Below, piece after piece: positions 56,194-64,000 of a DNA stretch of 64,000 bases (positions within the stretch are counted from its first letter, which is position 1; every line of letters starts with the position of its first letter). The notes under the pieces were generated by a model, which was not told the origin of the DNA, made no database searches, and saw only the letters and a program-made list of their open reading frames with translations. The translations under genes were made by a program, and so were the position numbers. Source of the DNA: Neorhodopirellula lusitana (GTDB taxonomy: Bacteria > Planctomycetota > Planctomycetia > Pirellulales > Pirellulaceae); the NCBI RefSeq assembly GCF_900182915.1, contig NZ_FXUG01000001.1, forward strand, positions 868,001 to 932,000, given 5' to 3'.

Positions 56194-56877
56194 TTACGCA
56201 ATTTCGAACACGACTGGTGATTCAAACGAACGAGTCGTCCAGTACTTTTCTTGGGTAAGTCCACCAGTGCCAAATACTAGGCACAAACGCAGTATCCGAA
56301 TCACAACGATTCGTCCCACCTTGTGATGACTGTATTTTTGATGCACATGCATCGAAGCTTTGTTCCAAGGCTGAATCACGACCAGCAATCGGTCGTAGCC
56401 TCTCGGCTTGACGTCATGGGTCGCGAATGCAAGCAGGCGTTGGTAAGCCCCCATGCCCCGCAGCGATGTGCTGACATAGGCACAGTAAATCCAACCCTGG
56501 TTCGCTGCTAACGCGATGCGAAAGCCTAGGTTGTTTTCCATGAAGCTGTCGCGGGCACACCACACGCCGCCCACAATCGTATGGGCGTCGTCAACAGTTG
56601 TAATCGCATAGCCCATGTCCTCATGCGTTGTGGCTTCAGGAACGGAGTTCCAGGTCACCGCTCGCAAATTGGCCCGTCTCGTCGGTTCGGTAACGCGTTC
56701 GAAACGCAATGTGTCCGGTTCAGCTTGGGTATGTTTGTCGCGAAGCCTATCCACGTCCAGTTCCAGGACGTCACCAACGGAGAATCGAAAAAGCCAAACA
56801 GGGATAATTCGATTGAACACGATCTCGAACGAATTCAAGACACCGCGTTGTCGAATTTTCTGAATGAGGGAAATCAA
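56194..56877 (-). CDS. GNAT-like acyltransferase
   Basis: The 227-residue protein appears to have a GNAT fold: beta-alpha core around residues 95-190, with a WIYCAYVSTSLRGMGAYQRLLAFA segment resembling the acyl-CoA-binding beta4-alpha3 (RGxGxxxxLL) motif. It starts at TTG 56877, two bases after the flippase stop, so it is translationally coupled. Pairing with an MprF-like flippase suggests a lipid-modifying acyl or aminoacyl transferase, but the substrate is inference. Confidence 0.65.
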   Translation of the reverse strand: MISLIQKIRQRGVLNSFEIVFNRIIPVWLFRFSVGDVLELDVDRLRDKHTQAEPDTLRFERVTEPTRRANLRAVTWNSVPEATTHEDMGYAITTVDDAHTIVGGVWCARDSFMENNLGFRIALAANQGWIYCAYVSTSLRGMGAYQRLLAFATHDVKPRGYDRLLVVIQPWNKASMHVHQKYSHHKVGRIVVIRILRLCLVFGTGGLTQEKYWTTRSFESPVVFEIA

Positions 56878-56879
56878 TC

Positions 56880-58034
56880 TCAGGCATCCTGTTTAGGCGT
56901 ATCGGCTAAATCAGTATCGTCTTCGGTTGAGTGCAAAGCAGCAGCGTTCGCGGAGTTGTCTTGAGTGCTTGCATCAGTGCCTGCATCAGAACTTTGGACC
57001 AGGCTTTCCGTTGCACTGGGATGCGTCTCGGCGTACTCGAGGCTCTCTTGGACATCTTTCCCGGCCGTCCAGTAGAACAGTGTGCCGATCGCGGCCAAGG
57101 CAACTTTAACCAGTTCGAAGACCAACGCGACAATCGTGCCGGACGCGTCCGTCACCCGAGCAGGAATCAGGTGATAGAGCGTCTCTGTGGTCGCCTCCAA
57201 GACGCCCAATCCAGACGGTGTGATCGGGAGTGCCGATGCCAGCATCCCGATTGGAACGATCACAAAGTGTTCCATCAGCGTCGGCGGCAACTCGTACATC
57301 GACTTGGCGATCAAGTACATGCTGACCACCAACAAGCCTTGCACACCAATGCTCATTAAAATCGAAAGTGCGAATGCCCAAGGATGGTGGTGGAACATCC
57401 GCAGTGGCGGGCCAATCTTGGCGACCAGGGGCCCGACCACTGAAATGGTGGATAGTTTGGTGATCAATCGATCAACGAAATTGCCACCGAAAACCAACAG
57501 CATCAAGACCGCTGTTCCAACACCCAGTAAGCCACCAACAATCCATTTGATGTCGTCGATTCTGATCCCATTGAACTCAAACGAGTCCGACGATTCTCGG
57601 AAGATCAGGCCCATGGCAACGAGCACTAGCAGTCCGTACAAGCCACTGCCCCGGTCGACGATCACCGATGCGATTGCGGCAATTTGCTTTCCCGGTGCTC
57701 GCCTGGCCAAGAAGACGGCTTTGAACAGGTCGCCGCCCACACTTCCCGGGGCAACGAAACTCAACAGGAAGCAGATCGATCCCAGTCGCAACGCTTCAAC
57801 CAGTCCCAGTGCAATTCCTTGGCACCGGACCAGGATCCACCAGCGGACGAACGATAAACTTATCGCCGCCATGGCAACGCCAAGGGCGCTCAGTAAGACC
57901 GGATAGGAAACATCTCGCTCGGCCAATGATTCCCAGTGCCCGGGTTCCATCCGCCACAGCAAGAAGCCAATGATGGCGACGGGAACCAAAAATTTGGCGA
58001 GCGTGAAGGCGACAGTTTTTACAGGAATCGGCAT
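56880..58034 (-). CDS. Flippase-like membrane protein (LPG synthase TM / UPF0104 family)
   Basis: The 384-residue protein has about eight membrane helices and the family features APGSVGGDLFKAVFLARR (near residue 95), VDRGSGLYGLLVL (near 125) and PITPSGLGVLEATTETL (near 280). These match the flippase half of MprF-type lysylphosphatidylglycerol synthases. The catalytic half is absent here; a separate GNAT-like gene follows by two bases. A C-terminal acidic tail of about 50 residues is extra. ATG 58034 is the start. Likely moves a modified phospholipid across the membrane. Confidence 0.85.
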   Translation of the reverse strand: MPIPVKTVAFTLAKFLVPVAIIGFLLWRMEPGHWESLAERDVSYPVLLSALGVAMAAISLSFVRWWILVRCQGIALGLVEALRLGSICFLLSFVAPGSVGGDLFKAVFLARRAPGKQIAAIASVIVDRGSGLYGLLVLVAMGLIFRESSDSFEFNGIRIDDIKWIVGGLLGVGTAVLMLLVFGGNFVDRLITKLSTISVVGPLVAKIGPPLRMFHHHPWAFALSILMSIGVQGLLVVSMYLIAKSMYELPPTLMEHFVIVPIGMLASALPITPSGLGVLEATTETLYHLIPARVTDASGTIVALVFELVKVALAAIGTLFYWTAGKDVQESLEYAETHPSATESLVQSSDAGTDASTQDNSANAAALHSTEDDTDLADTPKQDA

Positions 58035-58043
58035 AGCCAAGTA

Positions 58044-58703
58044 TTAACGCACCAACCATTCGCGAAAACCGTCCACCAGCAGCTGGGGTTCGTTCGAAAC
58101 GTACTCAACCAGCCACGCCGTGATTAAAATCGCCAGACCTAAAGCAGCCCATCCGCGACGCGGTCGAGGTGCGGCGACTTCCGCTACCTCATGACGCAGG
58201 TGAACTGAAAGCGTGCTCCAGAACGCGGCGGTCAGCAACGGTTCAAAAGCGATTAGCTTCACGCAGTCATGCATCGGAGCAGCGTCCAGACGCAAGTGAA
58301 CGCCAGCCTTGGGAAGATGGAACTGAAGCGTTTGGGGATCACCGGTTGCCGTGTTGTCAATGCTTTGAGCTGCTTTCAACACCGCCGGAAACAGTTGTTC
58401 GCTGGTGCGACCGTAAACAACGATCGAGGTTCGGCTGTTGATGATCCACAAGCAACCGAATAAGAAATACAGAAACAACAGTGGCAACCAAACCCACGCA
58501 CCCAGCAAATAGGCGGTCGCCTTTGGGAAGAAAAGTTCAATGGGGCCCACGATGACCAGGCCGGAGATCGCCAGCAATACCGCCCCCGTGTCCGCCGCAC
58601 CGGACCATACCAGCGTTCGGCCACTCACACGACAGATCGCCAGCACGAACAGGTAGATCACCAGTGGAGTGAACGCAACCAAGGCAGCAAACGGCTCAAA
58701 CAT
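58044..58703 (-). CDS. Hypothetical membrane protein in antiporter operon
   Basis: The 219-residue protein has about four membrane helices (three in the N-terminal half: FTPLVIYLFVLAICRV, AVLLAISGLVIVGPI, WLPLLFLYFLFG), a soluble central domain (about residues 90-175) with INSRTSIVVYGR, and a C-terminal helix. No family recognised. ATG 58703 overlaps the antiporter stop by eight bases and the gene ends nine bases before the flippase start, so it lies inside a coupled operon. Confidence 0.6.
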   Translation of the reverse strand: MFEPFAALVAFTPLVIYLFVLAICRVSGRTLVWSGAADTGAVLLAISGLVIVGPIELFFPKATAYLLGAWVWLPLLFLYFLFGCLWIINSRTSIVVYGRTSEQLFPAVLKAAQSIDNTATGDPQTLQFHLPKAGVHLRLDAAPMHDCVKLIAFEPLLTAAFWSTLSVHLRHEVAEVAAPRPRRGWAALGLAILITAWLVEYVSNEPQLLVDGFREWLVR

Positions 58704-60618
58704 TGTCAGACACCTTGGGGGCGTTCGAGTTTGTTGCGGATGAGTCAGCTGCCGGATCGATGCCGGCTTCGTGAGCGTGTGCGGCGTGGTTCTTGTCGAT
58801 GGGTGTCGCATTGACCATCGCCAAAATTGTCTGGCCGGCTACTGGAATAAGTGGACTGTCGATCGTGTTCATCTTTAAATTTCCATCACTATCCAACGCA
58901 CACATCACGACAGACTGATCGCCATACTTTTCCAGAAAGTCTTCAAACGTGTAGGCTGAACTTAGCTTGGTTGACTTGAATGTCGCACCGACCGAATGCA
59001 GTTCGCGGAACTTGGTGTACGTCAGGCCTTCGCCGAACAGTTCACGCCCCATCAAATTCTTGGTCAAGCCTCGCCGACCGGCTGTGTTCTTTGACTTGAA
59101 CGTCAGTTGGTATAGTCGCGATGAGTCAAACAGCGTCTTGCATTCTCGCAGCGCCAGTGAGTTGACCTCATCATTGGGAGTCATGGCCACGAACCGACCA
59201 ATGCCCGCCAAGTCCAATTCTTCACGAACATGTTCGTTCAATATGTTCACGCATTCCGCCGGGATGCCATCCATTTTTGCCTTGGAAATCTTGTTGTAGT
59301 TGGTGTCGACCATCAGGACGCGAAGTCCCAGTCCGGCCAATTCACTGGCGAAATCACGGACCCAAGCATCGGCTCCCGCGATCAAAACTCCGTTGCTGGT
59401 TTCATCGGCAAGTCGCAAGAATTTAGCCAACGGGCCAGCTGCCATGCCGTAGACGCCAACAGTGCCGATGATGACCAGGAACGTGACCGTCGCCAGTTGT
59501 TCCGATCCGGGGATGTTCAGATCGGTGCGGCTTTCCATCCCCAGTGCGAATACACTGCTAACCGCGGCGGCCACGATCCCTCGTGGGGCCAAGCCGGCAA
59601 TGAAAGTTTGTTCGCGGTAATTCAGCGGGCTGCCCAGCAGCGACAGGTAAACCGAGATCGGACGGACGACCAGGACCAATGCCAACACCAGACCGACGCC
59701 CGGCAATCCAATCGCCCCAATGTCAGCCAGGTTCACACGTGACCCCAGCACAATGAAAAGGCATCCAATCAATAGCGTTCGTAAGTTCTCTTTTAGTTCA
59801 ATGATGTGTTCGACATCAAAGTGCTTTTGATTGGTCAGCCAAATCCCCAGGACCGTGACCGTGATCAGCCCCGATTCGTGGGCCAATAGGTCACTGATTG
59901 CGAATAACAGAAGTGCAAGTGTCAGCGCCGACACGCCGTGCAAATGATCCGGCACCCAGAACCGCCGAAGCGCCTGGGTCAAGATCGCGCCTCCGGCACA
60001 GCCCAGAACTAGGCCAACCGTCGCGGTCCATGCCAACGACGTCATCACGGACGAGAATTCGGGGGTCGAATGCTGCAACAGCACTTCTTCGTAAACCAGC
60101 ACGGCCAATACCGCACCAATCGGATCGATGACGATCCCTTCCCACTTCAGCGTCGCCGCCACCCGTCGGCTGGGGCGAACTTGTCGCAAGAGTGGCCCGA
60201 TTACCGTCGGCCCAGTGACCACCAGGATCGCGCCTAGCAAGGCACTCAATTGCCAGCCAAATTCTAGAATGTAGTGAGTCGCTAGCGTGTTTCCGATGAA
60301 GGAAAGTAACGCACCGATGGTCACCAAACGTAGCGACGCCGAACCGGATTCAGTCAGTTCACTGATTTTCAGGCTCAGTCCACCCTCGAACATGATGACC
60401 GCCACCGACAAGGCGACCAGTGGGAACAGCAGGTTCGGTCCCGCTGTTTGATCGCCATCGGTCAATTGGGCCAAGAATGCGTCCGGCTGGACGAAATACC
60501 CGAGCGTCACACCGAACAGCAGGAGCACCAAAATGCTCGGAAAGCCAGTTCGCCACGCGAGCCATTGAGCGACGACGCCAAGTGCGGGCACCATCGCAAG
60601 GTAAAGCAGGAATTCCAT
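58696..60618 (-). CDS. Cation:proton antiporter with TrkA/RCK domain
   Basis: The 640-residue protein has about 12 membrane helices of CPA1/NhaP type (for example GPTVIGPLLRQVRPS and AAVSSVFALG). The C-terminal cytosolic part is a Rossmann RCK/TrkA_N-like domain (VLIAGADAWVRDFASELAG, with VLMVDTN at the nucleotide-binding acidic position). Such antiporters exchange K+ or Na+ for H+, and RCK domains gate by nucleotide or redox ligands. First gene of the four-gene operon ending with the GNAT. The ATG at 60618 is the first good start. Confidence 0.88.
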   Translation of the reverse strand: MEFLLYLAMVPALGVVAQWLAWRTGFPSILVLLLFGVTLGYFVQPDAFLAQLTDGDQTAGPNLLFPLVALSVAVIMFEGGLSLKISELTESGSASLRLVTIGALLSFIGNTLATHYILEFGWQLSALLGAILVVTGPTVIGPLLRQVRPSRRVAATLKWEGIVIDPIGAVLAVLVYEEVLLQHSTPEFSSVMTSLAWTATVGLVLGCAGGAILTQALRRFWVPDHLHGVSALTLALLLFAISDLLAHESGLITVTVLGIWLTNQKHFDVEHIIELKENLRTLLIGCLFIVLGSRVNLADIGAIGLPGVGLVLALVLVVRPISVYLSLLGSPLNYREQTFIAGLAPRGIVAAAVSSVFALGMESRTDLNIPGSEQLATVTFLVIIGTVGVYGMAAGPLAKFLRLADETSNGVLIAGADAWVRDFASELAGLGLRVLMVDTNYNKISKAKMDGIPAECVNILNEHVREELDLAGIGRFVAMTPNDEVNSLALRECKTLFDSSRLYQLTFKSKNTAGRRGLTKNLMGRELFGEGLTYTKFRELHSVGATFKSTKLSSAYTFEDFLEKYGDQSVVMCALDSDGNLKMNTIDSPLIPVAGQTILAMVNATPIDKNHAAHAHEAGIDPAADSSATNSNAPKVSDNV

Positions 60619-60931
60619 GCGGAAGGCGTCAAATTAGAGGAAAACAGAGGCCGAACGCGGCGCCCGAAAGAATAATCTGCCGCGTAGTACTTTCCCATCC
60701 CCGAGAGCTCTCCACAAAGATTGGGGCACTTGAAACGGTCCAGCCCGCTCTAAGTGCTCAAATTGCAGGCATTTCTATTGAGAGCGATTCGCATTATCCT
60801 TCCTGGCCGACTAGCTAGCCAGCCTCCCTTCGTTGCAACAATCTCAGGGTATGAAGCCCGGAATGTTCGATTCGAACGCCAGCCATGCTTCCCTTACACA
60901 CTCCATTTCTAGCGTGTTTCAGGATAAGCCT

Positions 60932-62023
60932 ATGCGCCGTTCTCGACGAGTTTCTAGTATTTTAATGTCTCTTCGCCCTGTGTCCGCTGGTTTTCAAGCC
61001 AAGCTGGGACCGCCTCGAACAGCGTTCACTTTGGTTGAATTGTTGGTCGTGATCGCGATCATCGGCATCTTGGTGGGACTGCTATTACCTGCCGTTCAGG
61101 CTGCTCGTGAAGCTGCCCGGCGGATGAGTTGCAGCAACAATCTCAAGCAGGTCGGTTTGGCGGTTCACAATTACGAATCGGCTTACAAAAAGCTCCCGCC
61201 CGCTTGGACTGATCCCGGCGAAAAAGATGGCTTGGGCAGTGGTTGGTCGATGCAGGCCCGGATCTTGCCGTTCGTCGAGCAAGACGGACTGGCTGATGGA
61301 GTCAATTACTCGGACGCCTACAGCAACGCTTACCTGAGCGTGGATGGCGAGCAAGTTGCGATTTCGGCATTCCGAGTGGCAACTTATCAGTGCCCCAGTG
61401 ATCCCCTGGACCAGCCACGGATCAGTTCGCCGAACAATTATTACAAGCTGAACTACGCCGTGAATCAGGGCGTTTGGTTCGTTTACAATCCCAATGACCA
61501 GACCGTTGGCGAAGGGATGTTTTGCACCAATCGATACATGGGCTTCCGCGATTGCCTGGATGGATTGAGTAACACGCTTGCATTGGCCGAAGTCAAAGGC
61601 TGGAACCCGTACATGCGAGACGCGGGGCATGTCGGTGACCTGGCCGCCCCGGTTCAGCCCGCCGATGTTTGTGCTTTGCTGGGTTCATTGAAAACCAACA
61701 GTGGGCACACCGAGTGGATTGATGGGCGAGTTCATCAAGCTGGATTCACGACGACCTTCACCCCCAACCGCAAAATTCTTTGCGAAGATTCTTCAGGGGT
61801 CGAGTACGACGTTGATTGGACGAACCAACGCGAAGGCAAGGTGGCCGGCTCAGGATCCGATCCACTGACCTATGCGGCAGTCACTTCACGTAGCTATCAC
61901 ACTGGTGGCGTGATGGTGGGAGTACTTGATGGTTCAGTGCGGTTTGTCACTGACTCGGTTGATCTCCAACTCTGGCAAGATCTTTCGACCCGCAAGGGAC
62001 GAGAAGTGGTTGAGTGGCCGTAA
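60932..62023 (+). CDS. DUF1559 protein with prepilin-like N terminus
   Basis: The 363-residue protein belongs to the DUF1559 (SBP_bac_10-like) group so abundant in planctomycetes. The N-terminal FTLVELLVVIAIIGILVGLLLPAVQAAREAARR is a type IV prepilin helix; cleavage is expected before Phe32, with Ala at -1 rather than Gly and Glu36 at +5. The remainder shows LKQVGLAVHNYESAYKKLPP and a C-terminal SYHTGGVMVGVLDGSVRF. It may form pilus-like or surface structures. ATG 60932 (AGGATAAG just upstream) is preferred; the frame opens at TTG 60833. Confidence 0.9.
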   Translation: MRRSRRVSSILMSLRPVSAGFQAKLGPPRTAFTLVELLVVIAIIGILVGLLLPAVQAAREAARRMSCSNNLKQVGLAVHNYESAYKKLPPAWTDPGEKDGLGSGWSMQARILPFVEQDGLADGVNYSDAYSNAYLSVDGEQVAISAFRVATYQCPSDPLDQPRISSPNNYYKLNYAVNQGVWFVYNPNDQTVGEGMFCTNRYMGFRDCLDGLSNTLALAEVKGWNPYMRDAGHVGDLAAPVQPADVCALLGSLKTNSGHTEWIDGRVHQAGFTTTFTPNRKILCEDSSGVEYDVDWTNQREGKVAGSGSDPLTYAAVTSRSYHTGGVMVGVLDGSVRFVTDSVDLQLWQDLSTRKGREVVEWP

Positions 62024-62222
62024 CCGTTAATATCGGAATCGTTTGACACGCTTTTAGGTTGTCGGGGTGCAAAGTTCGCGTTCCGCTCGGCCTGATGGAA
62101 CGAAGTGACCTACTTATTTCATTGCACAGTACTTCATCGCAACCAACACTCGGTTGCGGACTAGATGAAAGTGTTGTGCATGTTGACGGTGGGGGCCGCT
62201 CTTCCTGTATCAAAGTTTGCAG

Positions 62223-62723
62223 ATGACCCATTCAACCAACAGTGACGAATACTTCCGATGCGCGCTACCAGTCGAAAATGGTTCGGCACAAATCCGAATT
62301 GGGCGTCGGTCCCTTGAAGCTCAAGTGCAAGAAGCATCGATCGACGGATTTACCGTCTTAGTCCAGGCGTCCAATGCCGCCAAGCTTTCGCTTGGACGCC
62401 CCTGGATTTTGGTCCACGACGAATCCACATTGGAAGTGCATGCCCAGTGGTTCTTTCATGCTGAAGATGGGAACGTGCAAATCGGTCTGCGGCGTCTGCG
62501 AGACCTCACACGTCCGCCGATGATCGGTGGCTGGATGCCCAGTTTCGTAAGCCGTCATCGAGGTGTCGAAGCCTCGGGTGGATCGCTCATGTTTGTCAGC
62601 GCAGTGTTGCTCGCGGTCCTGAGCCTCGCGCTACCGGGCATCGGCGACGTGTTGGGCACATCTGGACGCATTCAACAGGGCATCGCCTCACTGGCCGGCG
62701 GGATTCGCAGTTTCATGCCTTAG
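62223..62723 (+). CDS. PilZ-like membrane protein
   Basis: The 166-residue protein has an N-terminal beta-rich domain with VENGSAQIRIGRRSLEAQVQ and EASIDGFTVLV, reminiscent of PilZ domains (RR and D-G-F motifs) but too divergent to confirm c-di-GMP binding. One C-terminal membrane helix lies at about residues 118-138. ATG 62223 follows a TTG in frame. The TAG stop lies inside the left end of repeat copy B, so the original C terminus may have been altered by its insertion. Confidence 0.55.
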   Translation: MTHSTNSDEYFRCALPVENGSAQIRIGRRSLEAQVQEASIDGFTVLVQASNAAKLSLGRPWILVHDESTLEVHAQWFFHAEDGNVQIGLRRLRDLTRPPMIGGWMPSFVSRHRGVEASGGSLMFVSAVLLAVLSLALPGIGDVLGTSGRIQQGIASLAGGIRSFMP

Positions 62724-62863
62724 CCGCCTGTTGGAAATCGTATTGCAAATAGCAGAGACGGTCCGTCATGCGGTCTGCCAGCTAAAAATCGTTGCCTTCT
62801 CAAACGCATTTAGCGGAACGGCATAGGGCTTGTGCCTATTGCAATCGAAAATCAAAGGCTGTT
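62719..62863. repeat. Interspersed MITE-like repeat, copy B
   Basis: A 145-bp copy of the element at 24363-24565, aligned over its length (left GCCTGTTGGAAATCG, interior CAGCTAAAAATCG and TTCTCAAACGC, right GAAAATCAAAGGC). It lacks the 57-bp insertion of copy A. Its left edge supplies the stop codon of the upstream gene. Confidence 0.75.
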
Positions 62864-63102
62864 CAGCAACCTTGCAATGACAAGCTCGCGTCAAACGCCG
62901 TCGCTGGACTCGCCCAAGTTCATTGGGACGGCCATTGATGTCCGAAGGTCCGTGTCTCCAGCTTTCCAAGGATTTTCTGATAGCTCAACCATCGGCATTC
63001 CCCTGGCGGCGATGTCGTGGACAGCGTGCTCACCATTATCAGGCTGAATCGTTACACTGGGTTGACTGGTTACCCCACCCTGCCAATTCTTGCGACAGCC
63101 CG
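62864..63102. other. Non-coding region between repeat and GH117 gene
   Basis: 240 bp with no supportable gene; presumably promoter of the GH117-like gene. Confidence 0.4.
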
Positions 63103-64000
63103 ATGAGTTTGAACCTGTTCGTTCCCCGATTCCAATTCTGTTTCGTTTTGCTCTGTTGGTTTTGTTTGCTCTGGGGGTCTTGTCAGTTGGGATCTTCCCC
63201 GTTTTGCGCGGCGGAATCACCGGTGTTCCCTCACCGCATGCCAGCGGAGAGGCCGAACATGGAATTGAGTGCGGCTGCCGATCGGATGTTCGACTACCCG
63301 GCACCTCGGGTGCAAGACAACGAGTTGTTCTCTCAATTCAAGTACACTCCGTTGAAGGGACTCGACAATCACGATGGGGACGGGACCATCACGCGACGTG
63401 ATCCCTCACGCCCCATCTTGGTCGATGGCCAATACCACGTCTGGTACACGAAACGAGACACGGCGACGCCACCCATCGGTGCCAGTCGCGCCAGCGAGGC
63501 GACTGATACCATTCCGTCCACCGACTGGGATTTGTGCGAAGTCTGGCATGCAACCAGTGCCGATGGTTTCACTTGGGAAGAACAAGGCGTTGCGGTCGCC
63601 CGCCCGCCGCAGCCGATACCCGGTTGGCGTTCTGTTGCCACACCTGAAATCTTAGTTTGGAAAGGCAAGTACTACCTTTACTACCAGGCCTTCGTGCAAG
63701 CCAGCGGTTTGAAAGGCGACTGGTGCGCGGTTTCGATTTCCACCGCGGATTCGCCAAATGGTCCATGGACTGCAGCAAATAAGACAATCATTCATACCGG
63801 TGAAGAAGGCGACTGGGACCAGGACGCGGTGCACGATCCGTTTCCGGTTGTTTATCAAGGTCGCATTCATGTTTACTACAAGGCCGCCTACAACAAATGG
63901 CCTGATGTCCGCGATAAGTATGCGGTCGGCCACGGGTTAGCGGTTGCCGATGATCCACTGGGCCCCTATCAAAAACATCGCTTGAATCCCGTCATGACTT
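63103..64000 (+). CDS. GH117-like glycoside hydrolase (alpha-neoagarobiose hydrolase type), partial
   Basis: The 3' end is cut off by the window; 299 residues are visible. ATG 63103 gives an N-terminal hydrophobic signal (FQFCFVLLCWFCLLWGSC). The mature part contains LKGLDNHDGDGTITRRDPS, with Asp100 at the position of the catalytic base of the characterised Zobellia enzyme (Asp97), and then DQDAVHDPFPVVYQGRIHVYY and GHGLAVADDPLGPY. This five-bladed beta-propeller pattern is distinctive of GH117 as I remember it. Members release 3,6-anhydro-L-galactose from neoagarobiose. It indicates use of red-algal polysaccharides. Confidence 0.8.
   Translation, partial: MSLNLFVPRFQFCFVLLCWFCLLWGSCQLGSSPFCAAESPVFPHRMPAERPNMELSAAADRMFDYPAPRVQDNELFSQFKYTPLKGLDNHDGDGTITRRDPSRPILVDGQYHVWYTKRDTATPPIGASRASEATDTIPSTDWDLCEVWHATSADGFTWEEQGVAVARPPQPIPGWRSVATPEILVWKGKYYLYYQAFVQASGLKGDWCAVSISTADSPNGPWTAANKTIIHTGEEGDWDQDAVHDPFPVVYQGRIHVYYKAAYNKWPDVRDKYAVGHGLAVADDPLGPYQKHRLNPVMT

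Overview
The window looks like a chromosomal segment of a marine planctomycete of the Rhodopirellula/Pirellulaceae type. This is inferred from gene content, with no database search: a DUF1559 prepilin-like protein, a Cys-rich protein dominated by Tyr-Thr-Val repeats, the futalosine menaquinone route (MqnA, MqnC), lipid A synthesis (LpxB), a GH117-type algal polysaccharide hydrolase, weak ribosome binding sites with several GTG/TTG starts, and housekeeping genes scattered singly or in short operons.

Region by region. 1-2.5 kb: small helix-turn-helix protein, tyrosine integrase and decayed ORFs, probably the edge of an integrated element. 2.7-9.2 kb: TolC / membrane fusion protein / HME-type RND pump plus a small DMT protein, translationally coupled. 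9.9-10 kb: tRNA-Arg(ACG) with its terminator. 10.1-12.4 kb: lpxB and a DUF4190-like membrane protein. 13.3-17.5 kb: dnaG and rpoD. 18.3 kb: tRNA-Gly(GCC). 18.9-21.4 kb: glutamine amidotransferase (PabA/TrpG), a DUF2617-like protein and a HisA/HisF-related protein. 21.7-24.2 kb: five overlapping or closely spaced pseudopilin genes. 24.8-28 kb: large secreted TPR-CHAT-like protein lacking the catalytic Cys. 28.4-34.9 kb: zinc-ribbon protein with a GltS-like symporter, then GMC oxidoreductase, metallo-beta-lactamase-fold protein, MqnC and MqnA. 35-38.7 kb: methyltransferase-like protein, polyprenyl-phosphate sugar transferase, NadC. 38.8-44.2 kb: two uncharacterised proteins, two TatA-type proteins, IspF, Rrf2 regulator, Flp pilin and a membrane protein. 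44.3-48 kb: YTV-repeat surface protein and a TPR protein. 48.2-53.4 kb: UvrD/PcrA helicase, ribosomal protein L27 and two secreted proteins, one with a Tat signal. 54.2-55.9 kb: an unusual sigma factor with three extra helix-turn-helix segments. 56.2-60.6 kb: a four-gene operon (antiporter, membrane protein, MprF-like flippase, GNAT). 60.9-64 kb: DUF1559 protein, PilZ-like membrane protein and a GH117 enzyme running off the right edge.

Themes. Many products are envelope or export proteins: RND pump, Tat components and a Tat substrate, pseudopilins, Flp pilin, YTV protein, lipid A and exopolysaccharide enzymes. Intergenic DNA carries many 10-21 bp degenerate tandem repeats. Similar in-frame repeats appear as linkers in LpxB and the methyltransferase. 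A MITE-like non-coding repeat occurs twice, near 24.4 and 62.8 kb. The best candidates for new biology are the HTH-rich sigma factor, the pseudopilin operon, the split flippase/GNAT operon, the protease-dead CHAT protein and the MITE-like repeat. No CRISPR array, rRNA or complete insertion sequence was seen.
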